Shown here: positions 18,258 to 26,292 of the stretch, one piece after another
Position numbering within the stretch: position 1 is the stretch's first letter
Layout of the letters: every line of letters begins with the position of its first letter
From: Pseudogemmobacter lacusdianii
GTDB lineage: Bacteria > Pseudomonadota > Alphaproteobacteria > Rhodobacterales > Rhodobacteraceae
Assembly (NCBI RefSeq): GCF_030848395.1
Contig: NZ_JAVDBT010000003.1
Span: 244,697 to 308,696, forward strand
DNA: 64,000 nt
Direction of reading: 5' to 3'
Translations under genes and position numbers: made by a program
The notes under the pieces: generated by a model
Told to the model about the DNA's origin: nothing
The model's database searches: none
The model's input: only the letters and a program-made list of their open reading frames with translations

Positions 18258-19088
18258 ATGCCCGCCAACTCCCCCCCCGATTCCCAACTCGCCTCCCTCA
18301 CCGGCATCGACCGGCTTTTGCACATCATGGAGCGGTTGCGCGATCCGCAGACCGGCTGCCCTTGGGACATCGAGCAAAGCTTCGCCTCCATCGCGCCCTA
18401 TACTTTAGAGGAAGCGCATGAGGTCGCCGATGTGATCGAGCGGCAGGCTTGGGATGAGCTGAAGGGAGAGCTGGGCGATCTTCTCTTCCAATCGGTCTTT
18501 CATGCCCAAATGGCGAAAGAGGCAGGGCTTTTCGCCTTTGACGATGTGGTGACTGCGATCAGCGATAAGATGATCTCCCGCCACCCGCATGTCTTTGGCG
18601 ACCAGTCCCGCGACAAATCCCCCGAACAGCAAACCCGCGATTGGGAGGCGTTGAAGGCCAAAGAGCGTAAAGGAGCACGCACGCTTGACGGTGTGGCGAT
18701 GGCCCTGCCCGCGCTCACCCGCGCGGTGAAGCTGCAAAACCGCGCCGCTCGCGTTGGCTTTGACTGGCCTTCGACCGATCAGGTGCTCGACAAATTGGTC
18801 GAGGAAACCCGCGAGGTGGTTGAGGCCCGCGACAGTCTTGGCCCCGAGGAGTTGACCGAGGAAATCGGTGATCTGATCTTCGTGCTGGCCAATATCGCGC
18901 GGCATCTCAAAGTCGACCCCGAAGCCGCCTTGCGCGCCGCGAACGCGAAATTCACCCGCCGTTTCGCGCGGATCGAAGATGCTTTGGCCGCTGCCGGCAA
19001 GACGCCCGCCGAAAGCAATCTCGAAGAAATGGACGCGCTTTGGGATCTGGCGAAAGCCGAAGACAAAGCCGCGAAAGCCAAAGGCTAA
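18258..19088 (+). CDS. mazG: Nucleoside triphosphate pyrophosphohydrolase
   Basis: 276 residues with two MazG folds in tandem; the magnesium-binding EExxE-type motifs appear as LEEAHEVADV in the first half and EETREVVEARD in the second. The N-terminal LLHIMERLRDPQTGCPWD is the family signature. It hydrolyses (d)NTPs to monophosphates, including non-canonical ones. Divergent from the amidohydrolase and followed by a strong terminator. Confidence 0.93.
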   Translation: MPANSPPDSQLASLTGIDRLLHIMERLRDPQTGCPWDIEQSFASIAPYTLEEAHEVADVIERQAWDELKGELGDLLFQSVFHAQMAKEAGLFAFDDVVTAISDKMISRHPHVFGDQSRDKSPEQQTRDWEALKAKERKGARTLDGVAMALPALTRAVKLQNRAARVGFDWPSTDQVLDKLVEETREVVEARDSLGPEELTEEIGDLIFVLANIARHLKVDPEAALRAANAKFTRRFARIEDALAAAGKTPAESNLEEMDALWDLAKAEDKAAKAKG

Positions 19089-19100
19089 AGCCGGACATGC

Positions 19101-19129
19101 AAAGGGCCGGGAAAAACCCGGCCCTTTTT
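19101..19129 (+). terminator. Rho-independent terminator of mazG
   Basis: GGGCCGGG-AAAAA-CCCGGCCC followed by TTTTT, with an A-run before the stem; it could also serve the convergent SMR gene. Confidence 0.92.
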
Positions 19130-19147
19130 ATTCGCGCGCCATAAGGC

Positions 19148-19462
19148 TCAGCTCGAGACTTTCATCAGCACGATCCCCGACAAGATCAGCGCCGCCGCCA
19201 CAATCCGCCCCGCGGTCGCAGGCTCGCCCATCATCACGATCCCCACGACAAAGGCCCCCAAAGCGCCAATCCCGGTCCAGATCGCATAGGCCGTGCCCAA
19301 AGGCAGGCTGCGCATCGCATAGGCCAAAAGCCCAAAGCTGATCAGCATGGTCGACAGCGTGACCACCGAAGGCCAAAGCTTGGTGAACCCTTCCGAGGCT
19401 TTCATCGCTGAAGCCCAAACAACCTCAAAAATTCCGGCAAAAAACAACGCAATCCAGGCCAT
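19148..19462 (-). CDS. SMR-family exporter, SugE/Gdx (guanidinium exporter) type
   Basis: 104 residues with four hydrophobic helices. The first helix carries the membrane glutamate in GIFEVVWASAMK, and SLPLGTAYAIWTGIGALG is the pattern of the SugE/Gdx branch rather than EmrE-like polyspecific pumps. Characterised Gdx proteins export guanidinium in exchange for protons, working as dual-topology dimers. AGGGAG lies about 10 bases before the ATG. The leader just upstream holds a hairpin with an ACGG loop (see 19485-19536), fitting guanidine control. Confidence 0.85.
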   Translation of the reverse strand: MAWIALFFAGIFEVVWASAMKASEGFTKLWPSVVTLSTMLISFGLLAYAMRSLPLGTAYAIWTGIGALGAFVVGIVMMGEPATAGRIVAAALILSGIVLMKVSS

Positions 19463-19484
19463 GACGGCACTCCCTTTGCTGGTG

Positions 19485-19536
19485 CCGGGCCGTCCCGGTC
19501 TTGGACCCTGATCCCTCAGGGGGAGGACGTTGCCTC
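19485..19536 (-). promoter_or_regulatory. Candidate guanidine-II-like leader of the SMR exporter gene
   Basis: On the minus strand a perfect hairpin CCGGG-ACGG-CCCGG (19498-19485) ends 22 bases before the ATG. An upstream hairpin GAGG-CAACGT-CCTC (19536-19523) also presents ACG in its loop, and a third small stem CCTGA-GGGA-TCAGG lies between. Guanidine-II (mini-ykkC) riboswitches are two short GC stems with ACGR loops in front of SMR exporter genes. Only the second loop fits exactly; the first is six bases with ACGU, so this is a candidate only. Confidence 0.45.
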
Positions 19537-19634
19537 GCCGCTTCTATCTGACAGCGGGCGGTTTCATCGGCAAGAATGTCATGGGGAAAATCGCCAATGG
19601 TGGCCTGTTGGCAACCACCCGCTGCATTTCCCCA

Positions 19635-19663
19635 TTGACCCAAGTAAATCACTCAGGTTTAAC
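19635..19663 (+). promoter_or_regulatory. Probable sigma-70 promoter of the iron-binding protein gene
   Basis: TTGACC (19635-19640) and TTTAAC (19658-19663) are 17 bases apart, 34 bases upstream of the ATG at 19697. The short leader holds AAAAGGA as ribosome-binding site. No iron-responsive operator can be named with confidence. Confidence 0.45.
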
Positions 19664-19696
19664 GCCACTCGAAAGCCTGACAAAAGGACTAAGTCA

Positions 19697-20710
19697 ATGT
19701 TCCATTCGTCCCTGCGCCTGACCGTGGCGGCCCTTGCGCTCACCACCGCCCTTCCCGCCTTCGCCGATGAGGTCAATGTCTACTCCCACCGCCAGCCCGA
19801 GCTGATCCAGCCGCTGGTCGATGCCTTCACCGCCGAGACCGGCATCGCCGTCAATGTCGCCTTCGTCGACAAAGGCATGGCCGAGCGTCTGCAAGCCGAA
19901 GGCGACCGCTCGCCCGCCGATGTGGTGCTCACCGTCGATATCGCCCGCCTGATGCAGATCGTCGATGCTGGCGTCACCCAAGCCGTGCAATCGGACGTGC
20001 TTGACGCCAATATCCCCGAGACCCTGCGTGATCCCGCCGATCACTGGTTCGGCCTCACCGCCCGCGCCCGCATCGTCTATGCCGCCAAAGACCGCGTCGC
20101 GGATGGCGAGGTGACCACCTATGAAGATCTCGCCTCCGACAAGTGGAAAGGCCGCATCTGCACCCGCTCGGGCCTGAACGACTATAACGTCGCCCTCCTT
20201 GGCGCCTATATCGGCCACCACGGCGAAGAGGCCGCGCAAACTTGGGCCCAAGGCCTGAAGGCCAACCTTGCCCGCAAACCCGATGGCGGCGACCGCGATC
20301 AGGTCAAAGCCATTGCCGCTGGCGAATGCGACATCTCGATCGGCAACACCTATTACATGGGTCAAATGCTGAAAGACCCCGAGCAAAAGCCTTGGGCCGA
20401 TGCCGTCCGCATCGTCTTCCCGACCTTCGAGAATGGCGGCACCCACCTCAACGTCTCGGGCGTGGCGCTGACCAAATCTGCTCCGAACAAAGAGGCTGCC
20501 ATCAAGTTCATGGAATGGCTCTCCTCGGATGCGGCCCAGCAGATCTATGCGGAAACCAACAATGAATTCCCGGTGAAACCGGGCGTTCCGGCCTCGGAGC
20601 TTGTCACCAGCTGGGGCAGCTTCACGGCTGACGCCTTGCCCTTGGCCGATGTCGCCAAGCACCGCGCGGCCGCGCTGAAAATCATGGAAACCGTCGATTA
20701 CGACGGCTAA
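19697..20710 (+). CDS. Ferric-iron ABC transporter periplasmic binding protein
   Basis: 337 residues. A signal peptide ends at ALPAFADE. The mature part begins VNVYSHRQPELIQPLVDAF, as in the FbpA/FutA/AfuA group, and the tyrosine pair in SIGNTYYMGQML is at the position of the iron-ligand tyrosines in that group. It would bind Fe(III) in the periplasm for an ABC importer. No permease or ATPase gene is adjacent: the next gene is a nucleoside hydrolase after a terminator, so the partners must lie elsewhere. Confidence 0.88.
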   Translation: MFHSSLRLTVAALALTTALPAFADEVNVYSHRQPELIQPLVDAFTAETGIAVNVAFVDKGMAERLQAEGDRSPADVVLTVDIARLMQIVDAGVTQAVQSDVLDANIPETLRDPADHWFGLTARARIVYAAKDRVADGEVTTYEDLASDKWKGRICTRSGLNDYNVALLGAYIGHHGEEAAQTWAQGLKANLARKPDGGDRDQVKAIAAGECDISIGNTYYMGQMLKDPEQKPWADAVRIVFPTFENGGTHLNVSGVALTKSAPNKEAAIKFMEWLSSDAAQQIYAETNNEFPVKPGVPASELVTSWGSFTADALPLADVAKHRAAALKIMETVDYDG

Positions 20711-20732
20711 GGCCAACCTTCCGACGACAGAG

Positions 20733-20758
20733 ACGGGCGCCCCTGCGGCGCCCGTTTT
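20733..20758 (+). terminator. Rho-independent terminator of the iron-binding protein gene
   Basis: ACGGGCGCC-CCTGC-GGCGCCCGT followed by TTTT, 23 bases after the stop codon. Confidence 0.88.
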
Positions 20759-20862
20759 CATGCGGGCCTGACCTCACGTCGTCGCTGCATATCCATCTGA
20801 CAATCTAGACAAATCGCACCGCCTCGCCTTAGCTGGGCACTCCCCGCCAGCAGGAGACGGAC

Positions 20863-21804
20863 ATGGCCGCGCAAAAGATCATCATCGACACAGATCCCGG
20901 CCAAGATGATGCCGTGGCCATCTTGCTCGCCCTCGCCTCGCCCGAAGAGCTTGAGGTCTTGGGCATCACCGCCGTTGCCGGAAATGTGCCGCTGCCGCTG
21001 ACCCAGAAAAACACCCGCATTTTGGTAGAGCTTTCGGGCCGCCCGGTGCCAGTTTACGCGGGCTGCGACGCGCCTTTGCAGCGCAAGCTGATCACGGCCG
21101 AGCATGTGCATGGCCAAACCGGGCTAGACGGCGTGCCGCTGTTTGAGCCGAGCCACCCGCTGGAAGCCCAACACGGCGTTGATTTCATTATTGAAACCCT
21201 GCGCCGCGAGGCGCCCGGCACGGTCACGCTTTGCCCGCTTGGCCCCTTGACCAATATCGCCGCCGCCTTCCTCAAAGCCCCCGATATCGTCGCGCGCGTC
21301 AAAGCCATCGTCCTGATGGGCGGCGCCTATTTCGAGGTTGGCAACATCACCCCGGCGGCTGAATTCAACATTTACGTCGACCCAGAAGCCGCTGATATCA
21401 TTTTCAAATCCGGGGTTGAGATCGTGGTGATGTCGCTGGATGTCACCCATAAAGCCCTGACCTCTCGCGACTGGATCGAGGGCATCCGAAGCCTTGGCAC
21501 CAAGGTCGGCGAGGCCGTGGCCAGCTGGACCGATTTCTTCGAACGGTTCGATGTGGAAAAATACGGCGCCCAAGGCGCGCCTTTGCACGATCCCACGGTG
21601 ATCGCCTATGTCCTGCGCCCCGAACTCTTCTCGGGCCGCAAAATCAACGTCGAGATCGAAACCCAATCCGAGCTGACGCTGGGCATGACCGTGGCCGATT
21701 GGTGGGGCGTCACCGACCGCACGCCGAATGCGCTTTTCATCAATACGATCGACCGCGACGGCTTTTACGCCCTTTTGACCGAGCGTTTGGCGCGGCTTCC
21801 ATAA
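20863..21804 (+). CDS. Inosine-uridine preferring nucleoside hydrolase family
   Basis: 313 residues. The calcium-binding N-terminal motif DTDPGQDDA (residues 9-17), the LCPLGPLTNIA block, MGGAYFEVGNITPAAEFN and the C-terminal PLHDPTVIAYVL with its active-site aspartate are all intact. The enzyme cleaves the N-glycosidic bond of ribonucleosides for purine or pyrimidine salvage. Substrate preference cannot be told from sequence. It is convergent with the PhoR-like kinase. Confidence 0.9.
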   Translation: MAAQKIIIDTDPGQDDAVAILLALASPEELEVLGITAVAGNVPLPLTQKNTRILVELSGRPVPVYAGCDAPLQRKLITAEHVHGQTGLDGVPLFEPSHPLEAQHGVDFIIETLRREAPGTVTLCPLGPLTNIAAAFLKAPDIVARVKAIVLMGGAYFEVGNITPAAEFNIYVDPEAADIIFKSGVEIVVMSLDVTHKALTSRDWIEGIRSLGTKVGEAVASWTDFFERFDVEKYGAQGAPLHDPTVIAYVLRPELFSGRKINVEIETQSELTLGMTVADWWGVTDRTPNALFINTIDRDGFYALLTERLARLP

Positions 21805-21833
21805 ACGGGGCAAAGCCCAATGGCCGCAGGGGC

Positions 21834-22856
21834 TTATCCCTGCGGCAAGATCACACTGAAGCTCGATCCAACACCTTTCACGCTCTCCAGCTTCAGCCAG
21901 CCGCGATGGCGTTGCACGATGTGTTTGACGATCGCCAAGCCCAGCCCGGTGCCGCCCTTTTCGCGGCTGCGATGACCATCGATGCGGTAAAACCGCTCGG
22001 TCAGTCTTGGGATATGGATCGGATCAATCCCCTCGCCCTGATCGCTGACGGTGATGCGCAAAGCTGGGCCACGGATGCTGTTTTCCGCCGTGGCGCGCAG
22101 CCGCAACACCTGCCCGGCTGCGCCGTATTTCAAGCCATTCTCCACCAGATTGGTGAAGACTTGCACCAGTTGATCGCTGTCGCCCGGCACGGTCAAAGGC
22201 CGATCAAAACCCTCAAGCTCCATCTCAGCGCCAAGGCTTTCCGCCATCGGTTTCAGCGCCCCGGTCACCTGACGCAGCACCGCGGCCAGATCCACTGGCG
22301 TCGAGGGCCGCACCCTTTCTTCCGCCTCAACCCGGCTCAATTGCAGCAGATCCTGCACCAGCCGCTCCATTCGGCCCGATTCGCGCGCCATGATCGCTAA
22401 GAAGCGCTCACGCGCCACCGGGTCCTCCTTGGCAGCCCCCCGCAAGGTCTCGATAAAGCCCATCAGCGCGGTCAGCGGCGTGCGCAGTTCGTGGCTGACA
22501 TTGGCCACGAAATCGCGCCGCATCTGGCTGGCCAGCACCTCATCCGAAAGGTCGCGGAACACGCAAAGCGCCATCTGCCCCTCGGGCGCCGCCACCGGCC
22601 CGACCGAGGCTTGCCATTGCTGCTCGGCCCCGTCGCGGATCAGCGAAAATCGCGGCTCATCCAAGGGAACGCGCCCCTTCAATGCCTCACCCACCGCCTG
22701 CAAAAAGCTCGGAGCGCGCAGCACCAGCGCCACGTTGCGCCCTTCCGTCAATCCGGGAAGGGCTGCGCGCGCATGGGCATTGGCCAGCACCACCTGCTCA
22801 CTGGCATCGATCACCAGCGCCGGCAAAGGAATGGCGTTGATCGCATCTTGAAGCAT
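21834..22856 (-). CDS. PhoR-like sensor histidine kinase without membrane segments
   Basis: 340 residues. An N-terminal PAS-like domain (about 1-105), then the HisKA motif FVANVSHELRTPLTAL with phospho-accepting His122, and a HATPase domain with N box (TNLVENGLKYG), G1 (DQGEGID) and G2 (GGTGLGLAIVKHI). The kinase core is closest in pattern to PhoR/PhoB-type systems, but no transmembrane segment is visible, so it should be cytoplasmic or lack the usual anchor. No response regulator is adjacent. An 11-bp phased repeat lies upstream of its start. Confidence 0.85.
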   Translation of the reverse strand: MLQDAINAIPLPALVIDASEQVVLANAHARAALPGLTEGRNVALVLRAPSFLQAVGEALKGRVPLDEPRFSLIRDGAEQQWQASVGPVAAPEGQMALCVFRDLSDEVLASQMRRDFVANVSHELRTPLTALMGFIETLRGAAKEDPVARERFLAIMARESGRMERLVQDLLQLSRVEAEERVRPSTPVDLAAVLRQVTGALKPMAESLGAEMELEGFDRPLTVPGDSDQLVQVFTNLVENGLKYGAAGQVLRLRATAENSIRGPALRITVSDQGEGIDPIHIPRLTERFYRIDGHRSREKGGTGLGLAIVKHIVQRHRGWLKLESVKGVGSSFSVILPQG

Positions 22857-22942
22857 AAGGGCCCTCGGCTTGAAACACCTGTGGCCTTCCTAACGCGCTC
22901 TGCCGCCCCCGACCAGACAGCGCGTCCCATGTCATGCGCAAA

Positions 22943-22986
22943 GCCATACCTTTGCCATACACAAACCCGACGCAAACCATACACTG
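22943..22986 (-). promoter_or_regulatory. 11-bp phased repeats upstream of the PhoR-like kinase
   Basis: Four consecutive 11-base units on the plus strand read GCCATACCTTT, GCCATACACAA, ACCCGACGCAA and ACCATACACTG; CCATAC recurs at 22944, 22955 and 22977. An 11-base period on one helix face is the mark of OmpR/PhoB-type response-regulator sites, though the sequence is not the E. coli Pho box. It begins about 87 bases upstream of the kinase start. Confidence 0.4.
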
Positions 22987-23027
22987 CTGGTGCTGGGACT
23001 TCGGGTGCAAAGTCTTCGGTGCAGATT

Positions 23028-23046
23028 GGGCTGTCAAACAGCCCAC
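23028..23046. repeat. Perfect 8-bp inverted repeat
   Basis: TGGGCTGT-CAA-ACAGCCCA between the kinase gene and the carbonic anhydrase gene. No T-run follows on either strand, so it is a hairpin or operator rather than a standard terminator. Confidence 0.5.
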
Positions 23047-23094
23047 CGCCTCACTTCACGCAAAGCATGAAGATCTGCCAGCAAGCATTTAAAA

Positions 23095-23613
23095 TTAAAT
23101 AACTTTTAGGCCAGATCTGAACCGCGCCGCATTGGCTCGATACCCCTCAGCCGAGCGCAAAAGCCGCGCCTGCGCCTCAGCATCCAAGCTGCGCACCACC
23201 TTGCCGGGGCTGCCCATCACCAAGGAGCCATCAGGGATTTCCTTGCCCTCAGTAATCAAAGCACAAGCGCCAATAAGGCAACCTTTTCCGATCTTTGCGC
23301 CATTGAGGATCGTAGCCCCCATACCGATCAGCGTGCCCTCCCCAATGGTGCAACCATGCAGCATCGCCTTATGACCGATGGTGCAATTCGCGCCGATCAC
23401 CAAAGGGTGACCCATATCGGTGTGCAGGACAGAATTTTCCTGAATATTCGAACCGTTACCGATCTCGATCCATTCATTATCGCCGCGCAAAGCCGCGCCA
23501 AACCAGATGCCAACCCCGGCCCCCAGCCGCACCCGGCCCATCACATGCGCGCCCGGCGCCACCCAAGCATCTGGGTCGATTTCGGGCGAAATTCCGTCCA
23601 GTTCATAGATCAT
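23095..23613 (-). CDS. Gamma carbonic anhydrase family protein (left-handed beta-helix)
   Basis: 172 residues built of hexapeptide repeats ([31 protein letters not shown]). The metal-ligand histidines of the gamma class are in VLHTDMGH and HKAMLHG. Many YrdA/PaaY-like members bind zinc yet have little or no carbonic anhydrase activity, so the enzyme function is not certain. It starts inside the last four bases of gmk and is the final gene of yicC-gmk-gamma-CA. Confidence 0.88.
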   Translation of the reverse strand: MIYELDGISPEIDPDAWVAPGAHVMGRVRLGAGVGIWFGAALRGDNEWIEIGNGSNIQENSVLHTDMGHPLVIGANCTIGHKAMLHGCTIGEGTLIGMGATILNGAKIGKGCLIGACALITEGKEIPDGSLVMGSPGKVVRSLDAEAQARLLRSAEGYRANAARFRSGLKVI

Positions 23614-24296
23614 CTGGCCTCAAACTCCTTGTTCAATCCGCGCACGAAATCAGTCATGCCGGGTTGACGATCGCGTCGCATCCGCTCGGCCTGCAACAGC
23701 GTCAGAAGCCGCGCGAAGGTTGCCTCAAGATCGTCATTCACCAGCACATAATCGTATTCCGCCCAATGGCTTATCTCGGCTTGCGACTTCGCCATCCGGC
23801 CCGCGATCACCTCTTCGCTGTCTTGGCCCCGCCCGCGCAGGCGGCGGTCAAGCTCGGCGATCGAAGGCGGCAGGATGAAGACCGAGACCACATCGCGGCC
23901 CAAAGCTGAGTTGCGGATCTGCTGCCCGCCCTGCCAATCAATGTCGAAAAGCGTATCGCGTCCCTCAGCCATCGCTTGCTCGACCGGCGCGCGGGGCGAT
24001 CCGTAGAAATTGCCAAAGACTTCAGCATGTTCCAGCATATCGCCCGAAGCGACCATCGCCTCAAACTCAGCGCGGGGTTTGAAATAATAGTCGCGCCCGT
24101 CCTCTTCGCCCGCGCGCGGCGCGCGGGTGGTGGCCGAGACCGAAAAGCGCAACGTCGGATCCCAAGCCATCAAGCGCTTGGCCAGCGTGGATTTTCCCGC
24201 CCCCGAGGGCGAGGACAGGATCAGTAAAAGCCCCCGGCGGCTTTGTGCCAAGGCTTGCGAGGCGGGGGTGGCAACATCTGCAGCAGTCATCGTCAT
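23610..24296 (-). CDS. gmk: Guanylate kinase
   Basis: 228 residues. P-loop SPSGAGKST at 29-37, then the GMP-binding segment [19 protein letters not shown] and [10 protein letters not shown], all intact. It converts GMP to GDP with ATP. Overlaps the upstream yicC-family gene and the downstream carbonic anhydrase gene by 4 bases each, giving a tightly coupled three-gene operon. Confidence 0.96.
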   Translation of the reverse strand: MTMTAADVATPASQALAQSRRGLLLILSSPSGAGKSTLAKRLMAWDPTLRFSVSATTRAPRAGEEDGRDYYFKPRAEFEAMVASGDMLEHAEVFGNFYGSPRAPVEQAMAEGRDTLFDIDWQGGQQIRNSALGRDVVSVFILPPSIAELDRRLRGRGQDSEEVIAGRMAKSQAEISHWAEYDYVLVNDDLEATFARLLTLLQAERMRRDRQPGMTDFVRGLNKEFEAR

Positions 24297-25198
24297 TCCA
24301 CGTTCTGAACTTGTTCGCGCATCTGGTCGATGACGGTCTTTAGGTCAAGCCCGGTGCGCGTGAGCGCCAGATCTTGCGATTTTGAAAGGAGTGTATTCGC
24401 TTCGCGCAAAAATTCCTGCATCATAAAATCGAACTTACGCCCCACCGGGCCTTTTTCGGTCAACAGTGCGCGGGCGGCGGCGATATGGGCGCCAAGGCGA
24501 TCGGTCTCTTCGGTAACATCCTGTTTTACCGCCAAAATCGCCAATTCTTGGGCGATGCGGGTCTCATCCAGCCCCTCGGCATTCTCCAAAAGCCGCGCGA
24601 GAGATTGGCGCAACGCATCCCCCGCCTTGTCCCGGCGCGCAAGGCTTTGCGCCTTGGCATCGCGCAAAAGCGCCTCGATCTGGTCAAGCTGGCCGGTGAT
24701 GACGCCGGCCAAAGCTGCCCCCTCACCAGCGCGCATCGCGTTGAAATCGGCCAGAAGTGCGGGCAGATCGGCGAGGATGGCGGCGCGGAGCGGCCCGGTG
24801 TCTTCCTCGGCCGCCGCATGGTCCAAGACGCCGCGCATGCCCAGCACATCAGCCGAAGTTGGTTGTGCCAAGGTCAGGCCAGCGGCCATCGCCACCTCTT
24901 CGACCCGCGCCAAAGCCGCAAGCGTGCTGCTCAGCACTTCTTCATTGACCCTCAGGCCCGGAGCCTCGCCCACCTCACGCGAAAGCCGCAACGACAGGCT
25001 GACATTGCCGCGCGCGATGGCCTTTTGCAGCTCTCCGCGCAGGCTGGCTTCCAACCCATCAACCCAATCGGGCACCCGAAGCCGCAGTTCCAGCCCCTTG
25101 CCATTGACCGAGCGGATGTCCCAAGCCCAAGCAAAGCCCAAAGCCGCACCACGCCGCGCAGCAAAGCCGGTCATTGAAACTGTTGATGAAACGGTCAT
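24293..25198 (-). CDS. YicC/YloC family endoribonuclease
   Basis: 301 residues from the ATG at 25198, which has AGGAGG six bases upstream; a longer reading to 25249 adds 17 residues without family support. Begins with the diagnostic [10 protein letters not shown] and [18 protein letters not shown], and ends with [19 protein letters not shown]. coli YicC is an RNase that promotes degradation of the small RNA RyhB. The yicC-gmk pairing is widely conserved. Confidence 0.92.
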   Translation of the reverse strand: MTVSSTVSMTGFAARRGAALGFAWAWDIRSVNGKGLELRLRVPDWVDGLEASLRGELQKAIARGNVSLSLRLSREVGEAPGLRVNEEVLSSTLAALARVEEVAMAAGLTLAQPTSADVLGMRGVLDHAAAEEDTGPLRAAILADLPALLADFNAMRAGEGAALAGVITGQLDQIEALLRDAKAQSLARRDKAGDALRQSLARLLENAEGLDETRIAQELAILAVKQDVTEETDRLGAHIAAARALLTEKGPVGRKFDFMMQEFLREANTLLSKSQDLALTRTGLDLKTVIDQMREQVQNVE

Positions 25199-25504
25199 CG
25201 CGCCTCCTGAACAGCCGCTCTGACCGGGCGACCGTTTACCATTTGTCAAGATTTCCAGCCCGAAAGCTGGGTTTCGGGTTATGTTTACACATCGGTAACA
25301 CCTCTTACCGCAGCATTAACCAGCAAGTGCCCCAAGATCGTTAGGGCCGAACCGGCAGGGATGCAGCGGCAAGCGAGGCAGTGGTTCAACCACGGGCGTA
25401 GCAGAGCCGGTCACAGGCGGCAACCGAAGCCGCCAGAGAACCGCGCGCCATCATGTCACAAGTGCAAAGCTTTGGGCCGCAGGCCCGGAAAGGTGAAGGT
25501 CCAG
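25199..25504. other. Divergent intergenic region with two inverted repeats
   Basis: About 306 bases between the yicC-family gene and the PAS gene, without a credible gene. It holds a 7-bp hairpin CCCGAAA-GCTGGG-TTTCGGG (25259-25278) and an inverted repeat CGGTAA-CACCTC-TTACCG (25293-25310), plus GTTTAC and TTAACC words around 25283-25321. These could be operators for the divergent promoters; no family match can be claimed. Confidence 0.5.
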
Positions 25505-26218
25505 ATGTTTACGTTTTTCGGCGGTTCCAACTCGGGCGAGACACAGGATCCCACCCTTCTTGCCGCAGCGCGCGGCCCGGCAGAGGTCCGCGCCTATTGG
25601 CAAGCGTTGCGGCAAGGCGGCGCGATCCCGGCGCGGTCGGATCTGGATCCGCGTGGCATGGCCGATGTGCTCGACCGCGTCTTTGTGGGGGAATCTATCG
25701 CGCCGGGGCTGGTCCTTCTGCGGATCGCCGGCCATGCGCTGTCGCAGCTGACCGGGATCGAGGCGAAAGGCCTGCCACTCTCGGTGCTCTTCACGCCCGA
25801 AGCGCGCGCGCAATTGGCCAAAACCACAGCCCGGGTTCTGGCCGGGCCGGTTGCAGCCGAGTTTACCTTGAAAAGCGAAGCGACGCGGGGGCGGCCCGAG
25901 CTTGGTGCAAAGCTTTTGCTCCTTCCTTTGTGCAACCGCGAGGGGCGGCGGAATCTGGTGCTGGGCTGCCTTGCGCCCTTGGGAGAGATCGGCATCGCAC
26001 CGCGCCGCTTTGGCATTGCCGCTCGGAGTGAGGAGCATCTGGGGCCACAGAACACGCGCGCCATGTCCCGACTGCCCCCTGTGGTGCCTGCTGCAAAGCC
26101 GTCCGAAACCCCGGCCCACAACCTGGCGCAGCTCTTTGAGCAGATTGGCGCGGAAAGCCCACGGCCCGCCCGCGCAAAGCCCGGTCGCAGCCATCTGCGG
26201 CTGGTGCATTCTTCGTAA
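25505..26218 (+). CDS. PAS_5-type PAS domain protein
   Basis: 237 residues from the ATG at 25505, preceded by AAGGTGAAGG; an upstream in-frame start at 25361 would add 48 residues of poor quality. Residues about 18-150 match the alphaproteobacterial PAS_5 pattern (YWQALRQGGAIPARSDLDP, then VFVGESIAPGLVLLRIAG and LTGIEAKGLPLSVLF). No output domain follows; the C-terminal third is Pro/Ala-rich. Function unknown; probably a cytosolic sensor or adaptor. Ends at a bidirectional terminator shared with the DAHP synthase gene. Confidence 0.8.
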   Translation: MFTFFGGSNSGETQDPTLLAAARGPAEVRAYWQALRQGGAIPARSDLDPRGMADVLDRVFVGESIAPGLVLLRIAGHALSQLTGIEAKGLPLSVLFTPEARAQLAKTTARVLAGPVAAEFTLKSEATRGRPELGAKLLLLPLCNREGRRNLVLGCLAPLGEIGIAPRRFGIAARSEEHLGPQNTRAMSRLPPVVPAAKPSETPAHNLAQLFEQIGAESPRPARAKPGRSHLRLVHSS

Positions 26219-26243
26219 ACTCGGGACCAAATGACTTAAAAGC

Positions 26244-26274
26244 AAAAGGCCCCGCCGTTGAGCGGGGCCTTTTT
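26244..26274. terminator. Bidirectional rho-independent terminator
   Basis: AAAAGGCCCCGC-CGTTGA-GCGGGGCC followed by TTTTT, between the convergent PAS and DAHP synthase genes. Confidence 0.93.
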
Positions 26275-26292
26275 ATGAATTCAGTCAATCGG

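Noticed and set aside
19463..19560. Guanidine-I (ykkC) or guanidine-III riboswitch upstream of the SMR gene
   Set aside because: The conserved ykkC words (such as GGUCCGAGAG) and the guanidine-III pseudoknot pattern are absent; only a guanidine-II-like reading is tenable.
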